A stretch of 64,000 nt of DNA from Paenibacillus soyae (GCF_024623455.1 NZ_JANIPJ010000007.1:62001-126000); one strand, 5' to 3'; counted from the stretch's first letter, positions 18,505-27,550 are shown. A program made the numbers and translations. Notes: a model not told the origin generated them from the sequence alone.

Positions 18505-19605
18505 ATGGAGAGAAGAAAAAGAGGTCGTCGTCGCAGGTTGGTTGCATTTGTCGTTTTGTCGGTGGTTATGGTGTGGATGGCCGGCTGCGCGGTCGGACAA
18601 TCGTATGGATTGTCATCGCTGATGTCTATGAAACAGGAAGAGAAGCATGCGGAAGAGATGCTGGGAACCGGCATGCCGGGGGATGAAGGAAGCACCGACG
18701 AATCGGAGGCGGCAGGGGATGATTCCCATGCGGAGCCGCCGGGCATTGTTATCGATGCAGGCGGCGTAACGGAGGGAGATACAGCGGTTTTCGTGCCCGG
18801 AGAGGATGAGCTTGATCCGAATCATGGCATACTGACTCCCGGATCCGACTCGGACGGAGGAGGAAACGCGACGGAAGCGGCTCATGGCGATGGACAACCG
18901 GAATCAGCGGTCGACAGCGATGATGCACTCAACGACGGCTCCGAATATGACAGCGCTCCCATTGTCGGCGAGTCCGATACGGAGGAGACATCAGAGTCCG
19001 CTGAAGAGGAGAAGGCTATGCCCGAGGACGAACGCAAACTAGCCGCGCTGACGTTCGACGACGGCCCCGATCCGAAGTATACGACGGCGATATTGGATAT
19101 TTTGAAGGAAAAAGGCGTGAAAGCGACGTTTTTTGTCGTCGGGACGCAGGTGGAGAAATACCCCGAAATTCTGCAGAGAATCGAAGAAGAAGGTCATGCC
19201 GTAGGCAATCATTCCTATTCGCATAAGGATCTTAGCAAGCTTGCCAAACCGGGAATTCAGCAGCAAGTCGATCGTACCGACGAAGCGATCGAGGCGGAGC
19301 TCGGCTACGTGCCCGAGCTGTTCCGCGCCCCATACGGAGCGGTGTCCGATACGCTGGAGGCTGTGCTAGAGAACGAGAATCGCAGGCTGGTCGGCTGGAC
19401 CGTCGACACTCGCGATTGGGCAGGGACGCCGATTACCGACATGCGGGAAATGATTCGTAAGGAAACGGGAGCGAATGGTATAATATTAATGCATTCATTC
19501 GGAGGGAAGCATATCCGCAATACGGTGGAGATGCTTCCGGACGTTATAGATGATCTGCATAACCTTGGATTTACGCTGGTTACGGTCGATCAAATACCGG
19601 AATAA
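18505..19605 (+). CDS. Exported polysaccharide deacetylase (NodB domain)
   Basis: A 366-residue protein. An arginine-rich start is followed by a hydrophobic stretch ending WMAGC, a lipobox-like site, so it is probably a lipoprotein or is anchored by an uncleaved segment. Residues about 40-175 are an acidic, low-complexity Glu/Asp/Ser/Gly linker. The NodB domain (about 175-366) is complete: TFDDGPD (metal Asp pair), NHSYSH (metal His), RAPYGAV, a TVDTRDW strand, and ILMHS. Such enzymes remove N-acetyl groups from peptidoglycan or chitin outside the membrane. The ATG at 18505 follows AAGGTGGAAGG; a GTG 9 bases earlier is possible. A 26-base gap leads to the next lipoprotein, making it the first gene of a four-gene unit with a two-component system. 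Confidence 0.9.
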   Translation: MERRKRGRRRRLVAFVVLSVVMVWMAGCAVGQSYGLSSLMSMKQEEKHAEEMLGTGMPGDEGSTDESEAAGDDSHAEPPGIVIDAGGVTEGDTAVFVPGEDELDPNHGILTPGSDSDGGGNATEAAHGDGQPESAVDSDDALNDGSEYDSAPIVGESDTEETSESAEEEKAMPEDERKLAALTFDDGPDPKYTTAILDILKEKGVKATFFVVGTQVEKYPEILQRIEEEGHAVGNHSYSHKDLSKLAKPGIQQQVDRTDEAIEAELGYVPELFRAPYGAVSDTLEAVLENENRRLVGWTVDTRDWAGTPITDMREMIRKETGANGIILMHSFGGKHIRNTVEMLPDVIDDLHNLGFTLVTVDQIPE

Positions 19606-19631
19606 GCAACTGACAGCCGGAAGGAGTCAAG

Positions 19632-21086
19632 ATGAAGAGCAGCGGCTTGGCATGGAATAACATAATGATCACAAGGGGCAAGGGTCGACGATCCGCGCTC
19701 CTCTTCGCTTTGTTCGCCGCGCTGGTGCTCGCGACGGGCTGCAGATATACGGCGGCTCCCGCCGACCTGCTGCAGAAGCCGGCTATCGCGAAGGATAAGG
19801 AACAGCTGGCGGAAGCCATAGGGAAGCAGCTCCCGAGGTTCAGCGTTCTCATGCTTCCCCACCGCGACGATTACAAGGAAGCGATCCGGCGGATCGACCT
19901 AACCGGTGACGGCATTGAGGAAGCGGTGGTTACGTATTATAACGAATTCAGCACGCCGGAAATTATGGTGCTGAGACAAACGGAGTTCGGCTGGCGTCAG
20001 TTCGTGCTCGTCGAGCAGCCGCTCGCTAGAGATATCGGTTGGCTCCGAATCGTCGATCTAGACGTGGACGGCGTGTACGAGCTCATCGTTGGCTGGATCG
20101 GCGCGTTCGACAGCCCGAATATGCTCGAGCTATATTCGTTCCAAGGGAAGGCCGTCCGCAACGAGAACGGGCTGCTCACGATGAAAGCCATTCATTCTCT
20201 GCCCTACCGGCTTGCGGATACAAGGGATCTGGACGGAGACGGCAAACCGGAGCTGGCGGTGCTCGACGCACTGGGCACGAGCGGGGAGCTCGAGGTTCCA
20301 TCCTACTATCTGAGCTTATACGATTGGGAGAAGGGGGCGCTGGCGAAGGTAGGACTTGCTTCCTTGCCGCAGGGCGTTAGCCTTTTCGAAAGAATGCTGA
20401 CGGGGACTATAGCGGAGTCGAAGCATGGGATCTTGCTCGAAGGCGGCACGGGGGCGCACAGCATGCTTACCTATATGTACGCTTGGGATAACAAGGAGCT
20501 GAAGCTCGTCTATCCGGACTCTTCCCGCGGGGAAGAAGGTTTTAACGGAACGGGCGTGCAAAGCGGCGATATGAACGGCGACGGGATTATCGAGCTCCAC
20601 CGGACGCGATTAGCTCCGGGATATGAAAGCTTGTCGTATGCCGACGCTTTATGGATCAACGAGTGGGTCCAGTGGGACGGTAAATCCGGTTATGAGTCCG
20701 TGCTGGAGCAGTACCGGGACTATACGTATGGCGTTCGGCTTACGATTCCCGAGGAGTGGCAAGGGCGTTACACGATGAAGAAGCCGCCTTCGTCCTCCTA
20801 CGGGCTCGTCACCTTCAGCTATTGGAACGAGAAGTATCATCGGATAGCGGAGCTGGCGACGATCTATGTTGTTCCGCTGAAGCAGTGGGGGAACGTCGAG
20901 TCGGCTTGGAAGGACGAGAATAGGTCCTACCAGCTGCTGTACGAGGACAGCGGGAACGCTTATCTGGTTTCTTTTGTCCAAGAGGAGCCCTCGAATCTGA
21001 CGAATGGCGAGCTGCAGGAGTGGCGGGATATGCGAAGCATTGAAAAACAGTGGAAGTCCTATATGACGATAGAGCGTGAAGGCTGA
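19632..21086 (+). CDS. Lipoprotein with VCBS/FG-GAP-like repeats, partner of a two-component system
   Basis: A 484-residue protein with a basic start, a hydrophobic segment and lipobox LATGC near residue 37, so it is anchored outside the membrane. Residues about 85-310 contain several D-x-D-G-D/N motifs set in repeats (IDLTGDGIEEAVV, VDLDVDGVYELIV, RDLDGDGKPELAV, GDMNGDGIIELHR), a pattern of calcium-binding beta-propeller blades of the FG-GAP/VCBS kind. The C-terminal part (about 345-484) is a separate domain without a recognised motif. No enzyme function can be assigned. It lies between the deacetylase and the response regulator, 19 bases before the latter, so it may sense or modulate the kinase; that is inference from position. 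Confidence 0.75.
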   Translation: MKSSGLAWNNIMITRGKGRRSALLFALFAALVLATGCRYTAAPADLLQKPAIAKDKEQLAEAIGKQLPRFSVLMLPHRDDYKEAIRRIDLTGDGIEEAVVTYYNEFSTPEIMVLRQTEFGWRQFVLVEQPLARDIGWLRIVDLDVDGVYELIVGWIGAFDSPNMLELYSFQGKAVRNENGLLTMKAIHSLPYRLADTRDLDGDGKPELAVLDALGTSGELEVPSYYLSLYDWEKGALAKVGLASLPQGVSLFERMLTGTIAESKHGILLEGGTGAHSMLTYMYAWDNKELKLVYPDSSRGEEGFNGTGVQSGDMNGDGIIELHRTRLAPGYESLSYADALWINEWVQWDGKSGYESVLEQYRDYTYGVRLTIPEEWQGRYTMKKPPSSSYGLVTFSYWNEKYHRIAELATIYVVPLKQWGNVESAWKDENRSYQLLYEDSGNAYLVSFVQEEPSNLTNGELQEWRDMRSIEKQWKSYMTIEREG

Positions 21087-21105
21087 GAGGAACGGGGGTG
21101 AACGA

Positions 21106-21879
21106 ATGCGCATTTTGTTATTGGAGGACGAAGAGTCCATCCGCGGCTTCGTCCGCATTAATCTGAAGAGGAACGGGATGGAAGTGCTCGAGGCGGAGCG
21201 GGGCGAAGACGCGATCGCCTGCGCGGAGGCCGAAGGGCCGATCGACATCGCGTTGCTTGACGTCATGCTGCCGACAATCGACGGCTTCGAGGTATGCGCG
21301 AAGCTCAGGGAGAGCTACCCCAGAATGGGGATCATCATGCTTACCGCCAAATCGCAGGAAGAAGACAAAATCCGGGGACTGGAGCTAGGCGCCGACGATT
21401 ATGTGCAGAAGCCGTTCAGCCCGGGCGAGCTGATCGCGCGAATCAAGTCGCTGTATCGGCGCATGAACGCGGAAGCCCAGCCTTCCCCGCCGCAGGGCTT
21501 GCCCAGCGCAGCCGCGGCACCGGCTGGAGCGGGCGACGGGGCGGCATCCTCTTCCTCTCCGGCGGAGCTTGAGCTCGTCCGCGACCCGTTCCGCTTATCC
21601 ATCATGGAGCGCAAGCTGTGGAAGCGGGACGTCGAAATCATCCTAACGCCTACGGAATGGACGCTGGTGCGTCTCCTCATGGAGCATGAAGGCGAAAGCG
21701 TAAGCCGCGACCGAATATTAACGGAGGTATGGGGGCGCTATTACGTGGGAGATTTAAAGGTCGTGGACGTGAACATCCGCCGTATCCGGCAGAAAATCGA
21801 AACGAATCCGTCCGATCCTTCCATTATCGAGACGGTATGGGGGCACGGCTATCGCTGGAAACGGAGCGTGCCGCAATGA
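21106..21879 (+). CDS. OmpR/PhoB-family response regulator
   Basis: A 257-residue protein. The ATG at 21106 follows a GGGGGTG Shine-Dalgarno-like run and yields MRILLLEDEESIRGF, the usual receiver start. The receiver (about 1-118) has acidic residues EDE, phosphoacceptor Asp52 in LLDVMLP, and the Lys of QKPFSPGEL. An Ala/Pro/Ser-rich linker of about 30 residues, longer than usual, leads to a winged-helix domain (about 155-257) with LTPTEWTLVRLLMEHEG, SRDRILTEVWG and VDVNIRRIRQKIE. It would activate or repress transcription after phosphorylation by the overlapping kinase gene (ATGA overlap of 4 bases). Confidence 0.95.
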   Translation: MRILLLEDEESIRGFVRINLKRNGMEVLEAERGEDAIACAEAEGPIDIALLDVMLPTIDGFEVCAKLRESYPRMGIIMLTAKSQEEDKIRGLELGADDYVQKPFSPGELIARIKSLYRRMNAEAQPSPPQGLPSAAAAPAGAGDGAASSSSPAELELVRDPFRLSIMERKLWKRDVEIILTPTEWTLVRLLMEHEGESVSRDRILTEVWGRYYVGDLKVVDVNIRRIRQKIETNPSDPSIIETVWGHGYRWKRSVPQ

Positions 21880-23273
21880 GAAGCGTTCAGACGAGGATGG
21901 TATGGAGCTACCTGCTTCTGATCGTGCTGGTCGTCGGCGTGCTGGGAGCGGCATTCGCCGCGCTCATGTGGAATTATTATTACGGCAGCGCGCAGAGCTC
22001 GGTCAAGCAGCGCGTCGAATCGGCGATGGCGCTCCATTCGCGGTCCCTGGCCTCGCTTACGCTGCAGGATCAGGCCGACTACCTGCTGCAGTATATGGCG
22101 GAAGGCGGACCGACCCGCGTCCAGCTCTTGAACAGCGCCGGCGAAGTGCGTATCGACTCGGACGGGTTCGCGCCGAGGATCAAGTACGAAACGGAGGACG
22201 TCAGGACGGCCATGACGGGGGAGACGGGCAGCTGGAAAGGCGTCGATCCGTTCTACGGAGAACGGGTCATCAGCGTAACGGCTCCGCTATGGAACGAGGC
22301 GAGAGTCGTATCGATGGTCCGTTACACGGCTTCCCTGCAGCAAGTGGACGACATGGTGGCGCGGCTGATCCGCATGGCCACTTACGCGGGATTAGCGGTT
22401 ATTTTGCTGTTTCTGGGCTTAAGCCTCTTCCTGGCCCAGCGGATCGTAATGCCGATCCGGGAGCTGACGAGGGCGGCGCGCTACATGGCGGAAGGCGACT
22501 GGTCCAGGAAGGCGGCGAAACGAAGCAACGACGAAATCGGCCAGCTGGCCGAAACGTTCAACGCGGTGATGGGCGAGCTCAATAAGCGGGAGAAGCTGAA
22601 AAACGATTTTATTTCCTCCATCTCGCACGAGCTTCGCACGCCGCTTACATCGATCAAAGGCTGGAGCGAGACATTGCGGGAGAGCGAGCCTGGCGAGGAC
22701 GACGAAGAGGTTAAGCTGGGGCTGTCCATTATTAGCAAAGAAACGGACAGGCTGGCAGGCTTGGTCGAGGACCTGCTCGATTTCTCCAAGCTGTCCGCGA
22801 GAACGATGGTCCTGCAGAAGGAGACGCTTGATCTGAATAGCCCGGTCCGGGAAACCGTCAGCCAGCTCGCGGTCCGCGAGGAAGGGACGAAGGTGAAGCT
22901 GAGCGCCGAATACGGCGACGGCCCGATCCTCATAAGCGGGGATGCGAACCGGCTGAAGCAGGTTGTCATCAACGTTATCGACAACGCCTACAAATTCACC
23001 CCTGGCGGAGGGTGCGTGACGGTGCGGACGGAAGCCGGACCACGATACGGCGTGATCTCGATATCGGATACGGGAAGCGGCATTGCTCCCGAGGATTTGC
23101 CGCACGTGCAAGAGAAGTTCTACAAAGCGAGCAACAGCCATGGCGGGTCCGGTCTAGGACTGGCGATCTGCAAGGAAATTATCGAGCTGCACGGGGGGAT
23201 GCTGTCGATCGACAGCGAGAGGGGAACCGGCACGATCGTGCGGATCGAGCTGCCCCTTATTCCAGATGCATAG
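21876..23273 (+). CDS. Membrane sensor histidine kinase
   Basis: A 465-residue kinase starting at the ATG that overlaps the regulator stop. Layout: transmembrane helix about 8-33, an extracytoplasmic sensor of about 130 residues, second helix about 165-190, a HAMP domain (IVMPIRELTRAARYMAEGDW), a HisKA domain with His251 in SHELRTPLTSIKGW, and a HATPase domain with N box NVIDNAYKF, G1 DTGSGI and G2 GGSGLGLAI. It would autophosphorylate and pass phosphate to the upstream regulator. The extracytoplasmic loop and the lipoprotein encoded upstream suggest sensing of an envelope signal. The organisation resembles PhoR/ResE-type kinases, but the signal is unknown. Confidence 0.95.
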   Translation: MRSVQTRMVWSYLLLIVLVVGVLGAAFAALMWNYYYGSAQSSVKQRVESAMALHSRSLASLTLQDQADYLLQYMAEGGPTRVQLLNSAGEVRIDSDGFAPRIKYETEDVRTAMTGETGSWKGVDPFYGERVISVTAPLWNEARVVSMVRYTASLQQVDDMVARLIRMATYAGLAVILLFLGLSLFLAQRIVMPIRELTRAARYMAEGDWSRKAAKRSNDEIGQLAETFNAVMGELNKREKLKNDFISSISHELRTPLTSIKGWSETLRESEPGEDDEEVKLGLSIISKETDRLAGLVEDLLDFSKLSARTMVLQKETLDLNSPVRETVSQLAVREEGTKVKLSAEYGDGPILISGDANRLKQVVINVIDNAYKFTPGGGCVTVRTEAGPRYGVISISDTGSGIAPEDLPHVQEKFYKASNSHGGSGLGLAICKEIIELHGGMLSIDSERGTGTIVRIELPLIPDA

Positions 23274-23295
23274 AGTAGGAAAAAACGGCAAGCCG

Positions 23296-23415
23296 CTATT
23301 CCTTGTAGAATAGCAGCTTGCGATTCGCGTATACGTAGATGACGGCGATCAATGCGCCCGCCCCTAACAGGGCGGACAGCCAGTGCTCTCTTAGCCATGC
23401 GATCCATTCCGGCAT
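23296..23415 (-). CDS. Small membrane protein, 39 residues
   Basis: A short frame on the minus strand reads MPEWIAWLREHW, then a hydrophobic helix LSALLGAGALIAVIYVY and a basic tail NRKLLFYKE. An excellent ribosome site, CGGAGGTG, lies 8 bases before the ATG. The topology is a tryptophan-rich amphipathic start, one transmembrane segment and a positive cytoplasmic end. It ends 22 bases from the convergent kinase stop. No family was recognised; it may be a regulator or a small structural membrane protein. Support comes from the ribosome site and the coherent protein pattern only. Confidence 0.6.
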   Translation of the reverse strand: MPEWIAWLREHWLSALLGAGALIAVIYVYANRKLLFYKE

Positions 23416-23439
23416 TTGCGGCACACCTCCGAGTTATGG

Positions 23440-23465
23440 GGACCTCATGGTGGAGGTCCTTTTTT
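23440..23465 (+). terminator. Terminator downstream of the two-component operon
   Basis: GGACCTC / GAGGTCC around ATGGTG, followed by six T residues on the plus strand. It lies beyond the small minus-strand gene, so plus transcripts from the kinase would run antisense to that gene before stopping here. Confidence 0.82.
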
Positions 23466-23638
23466 GCTTCATCGAATAATTGATTCATGTATCCATATGT
23501 TGCCCGAATCGCTGTTCCGTATGTACAAAAATGAAACGATTGACAGCTGTAGATTAGGGTGATACCATATCCATTAATAATTCATAGTATACGGGTAGGA
23601 ATTATGTGTTTTATTATTATCGGATAGGGGAGATAGAT

Positions 23639-24466
23639 ATGGAAAAACAGCTCATCCTTAAGCATGACGGCCTGGAACTGACGGCTACTCTTCATTATCC
23701 TGCTTATGAGGAGTCTAACAGCCGGAATTCGGATAAAAAGCAGGCCATCATCATCTGCCACGGCTTCATCGGAAGCCGCGTCGGCGTCGATCGTCTATTC
23801 GTGAAAGCGGCGAGGGCGCTGGCCTCCCAGGGCTCGTTCGTGCTTCGTTTCGACTATGGCGGCTGCGGGGAGAGCGGAGGTGATTACGGCGCGCTCGGCT
23901 TCGACTCGATGGTGAATCAGACAAGAACGGCGATCGATTACGTGGCGGGCATGGATTGCGTCGATCCCCGCCGGATCGTGCTTCTCGGTCACAGCCTCGG
24001 CGGAGCCGTCTCTATCATGACCGCGGTTAAGGATCGTAGGGTGAAGAGACTCGTGCTGTGGTCACCCGTCGCCTATCCATTCAACGACATCGTTCGGATC
24101 GTGGGCAGGGAGAGCTATGACGAAGCCGTCTCGAAGGGCGGCACCGATCATGCGGGTTATACGCTGCAGCCTGTTTTCTTCGAATCGCTCATGCAGCATC
24201 AGCCGTTCCAATCCGCGCCTCAATTCGGCGGCGACGTTCTGCTTGTCCACGGTACAAGCGACGAGCTTATTCCGGTCGATTACAGCTTCTTGTATCAGAA
24301 AGTGTTCTGGACGCGCGGCGAAGGCATATGCGACAAGGAAATCATTTTCCAAGCGGGGCACACCTACAGCCGAAGACAACATCAGGAGGAGGCGATCCGG
24401 CTGACGGCGGATTGGCTCTCCGGCTTGGACCGGCGGCAGCAGGAGTGGCAGCATTGGTCGATTTAG
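23639..24466 (+). CDS. Alpha/beta hydrolase
   Basis: A 275-residue cytoplasmic protein starting at the ATG behind AGGGGAGAT. An N-terminal beta strand region (LILKHDGLELTATLHYP) precedes the fold. IICHGFIGSR is the oxyanion region, FDYGGCGESGG follows, and the nucleophile elbow is GHSLGGAV at about residues 119-126. The Asp is in VHGTSDELIP and the His in AGHTYSRRQHQEE. These point to an intact Ser-Asp-His triad, as in serine esterases or aminopeptidase-like hydrolases of the Hydrolase_4 group. The substrate is not predictable. The gene stands alone, 108 bases before the DUF3048 lipoprotein gene. Confidence 0.88.
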   Translation: MEKQLILKHDGLELTATLHYPAYEESNSRNSDKKQAIIICHGFIGSRVGVDRLFVKAARALASQGSFVLRFDYGGCGESGGDYGALGFDSMVNQTRTAIDYVAGMDCVDPRRIVLLGHSLGGAVSIMTAVKDRRVKRLVLWSPVAYPFNDIVRIVGRESYDEAVSKGGTDHAGYTLQPVFFESLMQHQPFQSAPQFGGDVLLVHGTSDELIPVDYSFLYQKVFWTRGEGICDKEIIFQAGHTYSRRQHQEEAIRLTADWLSGLDRRQQEWQHWSI

Positions 24467-24573
24467 GAGGGGGAAGGGGGGCCGTTTATTTCGGTACAGA
24501 CAAGACTGGTCATCTATGTTTAAATAGGGAGTAACAGGAACGAATAACAAAACTAGCAGAAGGCGGGTTGCAC

Positions 24574-25662
24574 ATGTCCTTTGGATGGCGTTCACAGGCT
24601 GCCGCATGGCTGGCTGCTTCCTTTCTACTCCTTTCCGCGTGCAGCGGAGACAAAGCCGTTACCGTCCCCCCCTCCGAAATAAACGAAACCGCGACGCCGG
24701 AGGCTTCTCCGACTCCGTCGCCTGAGCCGACGCCTCCGCCTTATACGGCGCCGCTCACCGGCATTGGGCGGGAGAACGAAGCCGCGAACCGGCCGATCGC
24801 GGTTATGGTGAACAATTTCTCCGCGGCCCGGCCCCAATCCGGGCTGACGAACGCGGACGTCGTCTGGGAAGTGCTCGCCGAAGGCGGCATCACCCGGTTG
24901 GTAGCCGTATTCCAGAGCACGGACGCCTTGGCCGATACGATCGGTCCCATCCGGAGCAATCGGGCTTACTTGATCGATATCGCGGACAGCTACGGCGCCG
25001 TAATGGTTCATGCCGGCGGCAGTCCGGAAGCGTATTCGATTCTGAAGAAGCAAGGCAAACCATACTTGGACGAGATTACGAACGCGGGCTCGTATTATTG
25101 GAGAAGCAAGGAGCGGAAGGCGCCGCATAACCTGTACTCCAATCTCGAGAAGATGCGCGAAGGCGCGGACAAGAAAGGGTATGACAAGGACAAGCAGTCG
25201 CCGACGTATCCGTTCTCCGAGGCAGGGGCAGCGGGAGCAGCGGCGGAAAAAGCCACGGACATCGCCATCACCTTCCTTATGCAAGACTACGAGGTCACTT
25301 ATACCTATGACGAAGCGGCAGGACTTTACAAGCGCTCGATCAACGGAGAGCCTCATATCGATCTGAACAATAACCAGCAGCTGGCCGCGGCCAATGTGAT
25401 TGTTTTCGAAGCCGGCCACAAAACGCTCGATAACGTAGGGCGGCTGGCCGTCGACCTGGAGTCCGGCGGTTCGGGCTACTTGTTCCAGGGAGGCAAAAAA
25501 GAAGACATCGAATGGCTTAGAAGCGAGGACGGCATGGTCCGCTTCACGAAGGACGGGCAGGAGGTTTCCTTCCTGCCGGGCAAGACGTACATTCATGTCG
25601 TGCCGAATCGGCCGGCGCTGGCCGAGCATGTGTCATGGAATGAAAGTCAACCGGCTTCGTAA
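24574..25662 (+). CDS. yerB: DUF3048 lipoprotein, YerB-like
   Basis: A 362-residue protein with signal peptide and lipobox LSAC at about residue 24, then a Pro/Thr/Ser-rich linker. The first DUF3048 domain (about 55-210) has RPIAVMVNNFSAARPQSGL, VWEVLAEGGITRLVAVFQS and GPIRSNRAYLIDIA. The C-terminal DUF3048 part follows (about 230-350). YerB of B. subtilis is an uncharacterised envelope lipoprotein; its gene lies beside yerC near the pur operon there, as here. The ATG at 24574 was chosen over a TTG two codons earlier. Confidence 0.9.
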   Translation: MSFGWRSQAAAWLAASFLLLSACSGDKAVTVPPSEINETATPEASPTPSPEPTPPPYTAPLTGIGRENEAANRPIAVMVNNFSAARPQSGLTNADVVWEVLAEGGITRLVAVFQSTDALADTIGPIRSNRAYLIDIADSYGAVMVHAGGSPEAYSILKKQGKPYLDEITNAGSYYWRSKERKAPHNLYSNLEKMREGADKKGYDKDKQSPTYPFSEAGAAGAAAEKATDIAITFLMQDYEVTYTYDEAAGLYKRSINGEPHIDLNNNQQLAAANVIVFEAGHKTLDNVGRLAVDLESGGSGYLFQGGKKEDIEWLRSEDGMVRFTKDGQEVSFLPGKTYIHVVPNRPALAEHVSWNESQPAS

Positions 25663-25740
25663 TAGGAATTGGAAATTAGGTCACAATAAGGACGGTCGCG
25701 GGCGGGACTTGCTTCGCGGACGTTCGGAATACAGCTAAGG

Positions 25741-25774
25741 AAAGAAGCTGCTCCGATCGGGGCGGCTTCTTTTG
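25741..25774 (+). terminator. Terminator after yerB
   Basis: AGAAGC-GCTCC pairs with GGGGCGGCTTCT across GATC, followed by TTT. Confidence 0.75.
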
Positions 25775-25820
25775 TCGAGGCTGAGAAATATGAAAAAAAT
25801 ATGTTAATTTTTCATTAATG

Positions 25821-25850
25821 TTTACACTGCGTTAACAAATGGGGTGTAAA
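25821..25850 (+). promoter_or_regulatory. Promoter and possible PhoP site for the phosphate transport pair
   Basis: TTTACA (25821-25826) with TGTAAA 18 bases on is a plausible weak sigma-A promoter. TTTACA and TTAACA (25832-25837) are direct hexamers 11 bases apart, fitting the TT(A/T/C)ACA repeats bound by PhoP in Bacillus. The functional reading is tentative. Confidence 0.45.
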
Positions 25851-25906
25851 CTGATTCAGGTATGTCAGAAACAAGCTCACATTAATTAGTCGATAAGGGG
25901 ATTGAC

Positions 25907-26518
25907 ATGTTTAAGAAAAAAGACATTTTCTTCAAAACGCTCGAGGAAATGGCGGACACGCTCGTCGAAGCAATGGAGTATTTCGCAAAAGGCGTAAACG
26001 ATCTTTCGGATGTGAACGCGTTCGCGAAACATATGAAGGAACTGGAAAGCCAATGCGACCAGTACACGCATACAATCCTGAAGGAACTGAACAAAACGTT
26101 CATCACGCCGATCGAGCGGGAAGACATCATGGCGCTTACGACATCTCTTGACGACGTCCTGGACGGCGTTGAGGCATGCGCATCCCGATTCGAAATGTAC
26201 CATATTCGCGAGAAGGACGAATACATAACGCTCTTCGCCGATATTCTGGTCCGTTCCGCGCAACAGATCAAAAACGCGATCTATTTGCTTACGCAGAAGA
26301 AGCTGCTGGCGATCCGCGAGCACTGCATCGCGCTTAACGAGCTGGAGAACCAAGGGGACGACATTCTCCGCGTTTCCATTACGACGCTGTTCGCGAACGT
26401 GAAGGATCCAATCGAGCTGATCAAGCGCAAAGAAATTTACGAGAGACTTGAACAAACGACCGACTATTGCGAGGATGTCGCCAATACACTGGAATCGATC
26501 ATCATGCGCAACAGCTAA
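25907..26518 (+). CDS. DUF47 (PhoU-like) phosphate transport accessory protein
   Basis: A 203-residue all-helical cytoplasmic protein of the DUF47/YkaA family. It shows the family patterns ETLEEMADTLVEAMEYF at the N-terminus, the ALTTSLDDVLDGVEACASRFEMY helix, and IYERLEQTTDYCEDVANTLESIIM at the C-terminus. DUF47 proteins resemble PhoU and are usually encoded with a Pit phosphate permease, modulating it. That is the case here, with the permease gene 28 bases downstream. The ATG follows AAGGGGATTGAC. Confidence 0.93.
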   Translation: MFKKKDIFFKTLEEMADTLVEAMEYFAKGVNDLSDVNAFAKHMKELESQCDQYTHTILKELNKTFITPIEREDIMALTTSLDDVLDGVEACASRFEMYHIREKDEYITLFADILVRSAQQIKNAIYLLTQKKLLAIREHCIALNELENQGDDILRVSITTLFANVKDPIELIKRKEIYERLEQTTDYCEDVANTLESIIMRNS

Positions 26519-26546
26519 TCCTTCCTAGAGAGTAGAGGTCGTTAAC

Positions 26547-27542
26547 ATGGAAATATATGTACTGTGGATCGTCGTTTTTCTCGCACTTTCATTCGACTTC
26601 ATTAACGGATTTCACGATACGGCTAACGCGATCGCGACTTCCGTATCCACTCGGGCGTTAAAGCCGAGAGTGGCGATATTGCTTGCGGCGGTCATGAACT
26701 TCGTCGGCGCGATCACGTTCACGGGCGTCGCGAAGATGATCGGCAGCGGTATCGCGGATCCGGGCGATCTGGAATTCGGCATTGAAATCGTGATGGCGGC
26801 GCTGCTCGCCGCGATTGCATGGAATTTGCTGACATGGTGGTTCGGCATCCCGTCGTCTTCCTCGCATGCGTTAATCGGAGCCCTGGCGGGGGCTGTTATC
26901 GCCGGTGCAGGCATTGATAAGATCAACGCATCGGGTTTCACTGATATTTTGAAGGCGCTCCTATTATCGCCGCTTATCGCGTTTTCGATCGGCTTTATCC
27001 TCATGTGGATTTTGAAGCGGGTCTTCGCGAAAGCCAGCCCGCATCAAGTGAATAAGGGCTTCCGTTTCGGGCAAGTCATTACCGCCATGTTCCAATCGTT
27101 CTCCCACGGTACGAACGACGCTCAGAAGGCTATGGGCATCATCGTGTTCGCTCTAGTCGCGGCAGGCGTGCAGGACACGACGGACGTGCCGTTATGGGTT
27201 AAAATTTCTGCGGCTACGGCCATGGCGCTGGGCACCTCGGTCGGCGGCTGGAAGATCATTAAAACAATGGGCACGAAAATATTCAAGATCGAACCGATCA
27301 ACGGCTTCGCGGCAGACCTGGGTTCCGCGGCCGTCATCCTGTCGGCAACGATGATCCATCTGCCCGTCAGCACGACGCATGTGATTACGTCGTCTATCTT
27401 GGGCGTGGGCAGCGCCAAGCGGTTCTCCGCCGTGAAGTGGGGGGTCGCAGGCCGGATTGTCATCGCTTGGGTCATCACCATTCCGATTACGGCTTTGCTC
27501 GCCATGATCTTCTTCTGGATCATTAAAGCGTTGTTCTTGTAA
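26547..27542 (+). CDS. pit: Inorganic phosphate transporter, Pit family
   Basis: A 331-residue integral membrane protein with about nine to ten hydrophobic segments. The two inverted Pit signatures are present: FINGFHDTANAIATSVSTRAL near residue 15 and QSFSHGTNDAQKAMGIIVFAL near 190, each holding the conserved Asn-Asp or His-Asp residues. It should import metal-phosphate complexes by proton symport. It forms an operon with the DUF47 gene; an 82-base intergenic stretch holding a strong bidirectional terminator separates it from the convergent downstream gene. Confidence 0.95.
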   Translation: MEIYVLWIVVFLALSFDFINGFHDTANAIATSVSTRALKPRVAILLAAVMNFVGAITFTGVAKMIGSGIADPGDLEFGIEIVMAALLAAIAWNLLTWWFGIPSSSSHALIGALAGAVIAGAGIDKINASGFTDILKALLLSPLIAFSIGFILMWILKRVFAKASPHQVNKGFRFGQVITAMFQSFSHGTNDAQKAMGIIVFALVAAGVQDTTDVPLWVKISAATAMALGTSVGGWKIIKTMGTKIFKIEPINGFAADLGSAAVILSATMIHLPVSTTHVITSSILGVGSAKRFSAVKWGVAGRIVIAWVITIPITALLAMIFFWIIKALFL

Positions 27543-27550
27543 TCGAAAGA

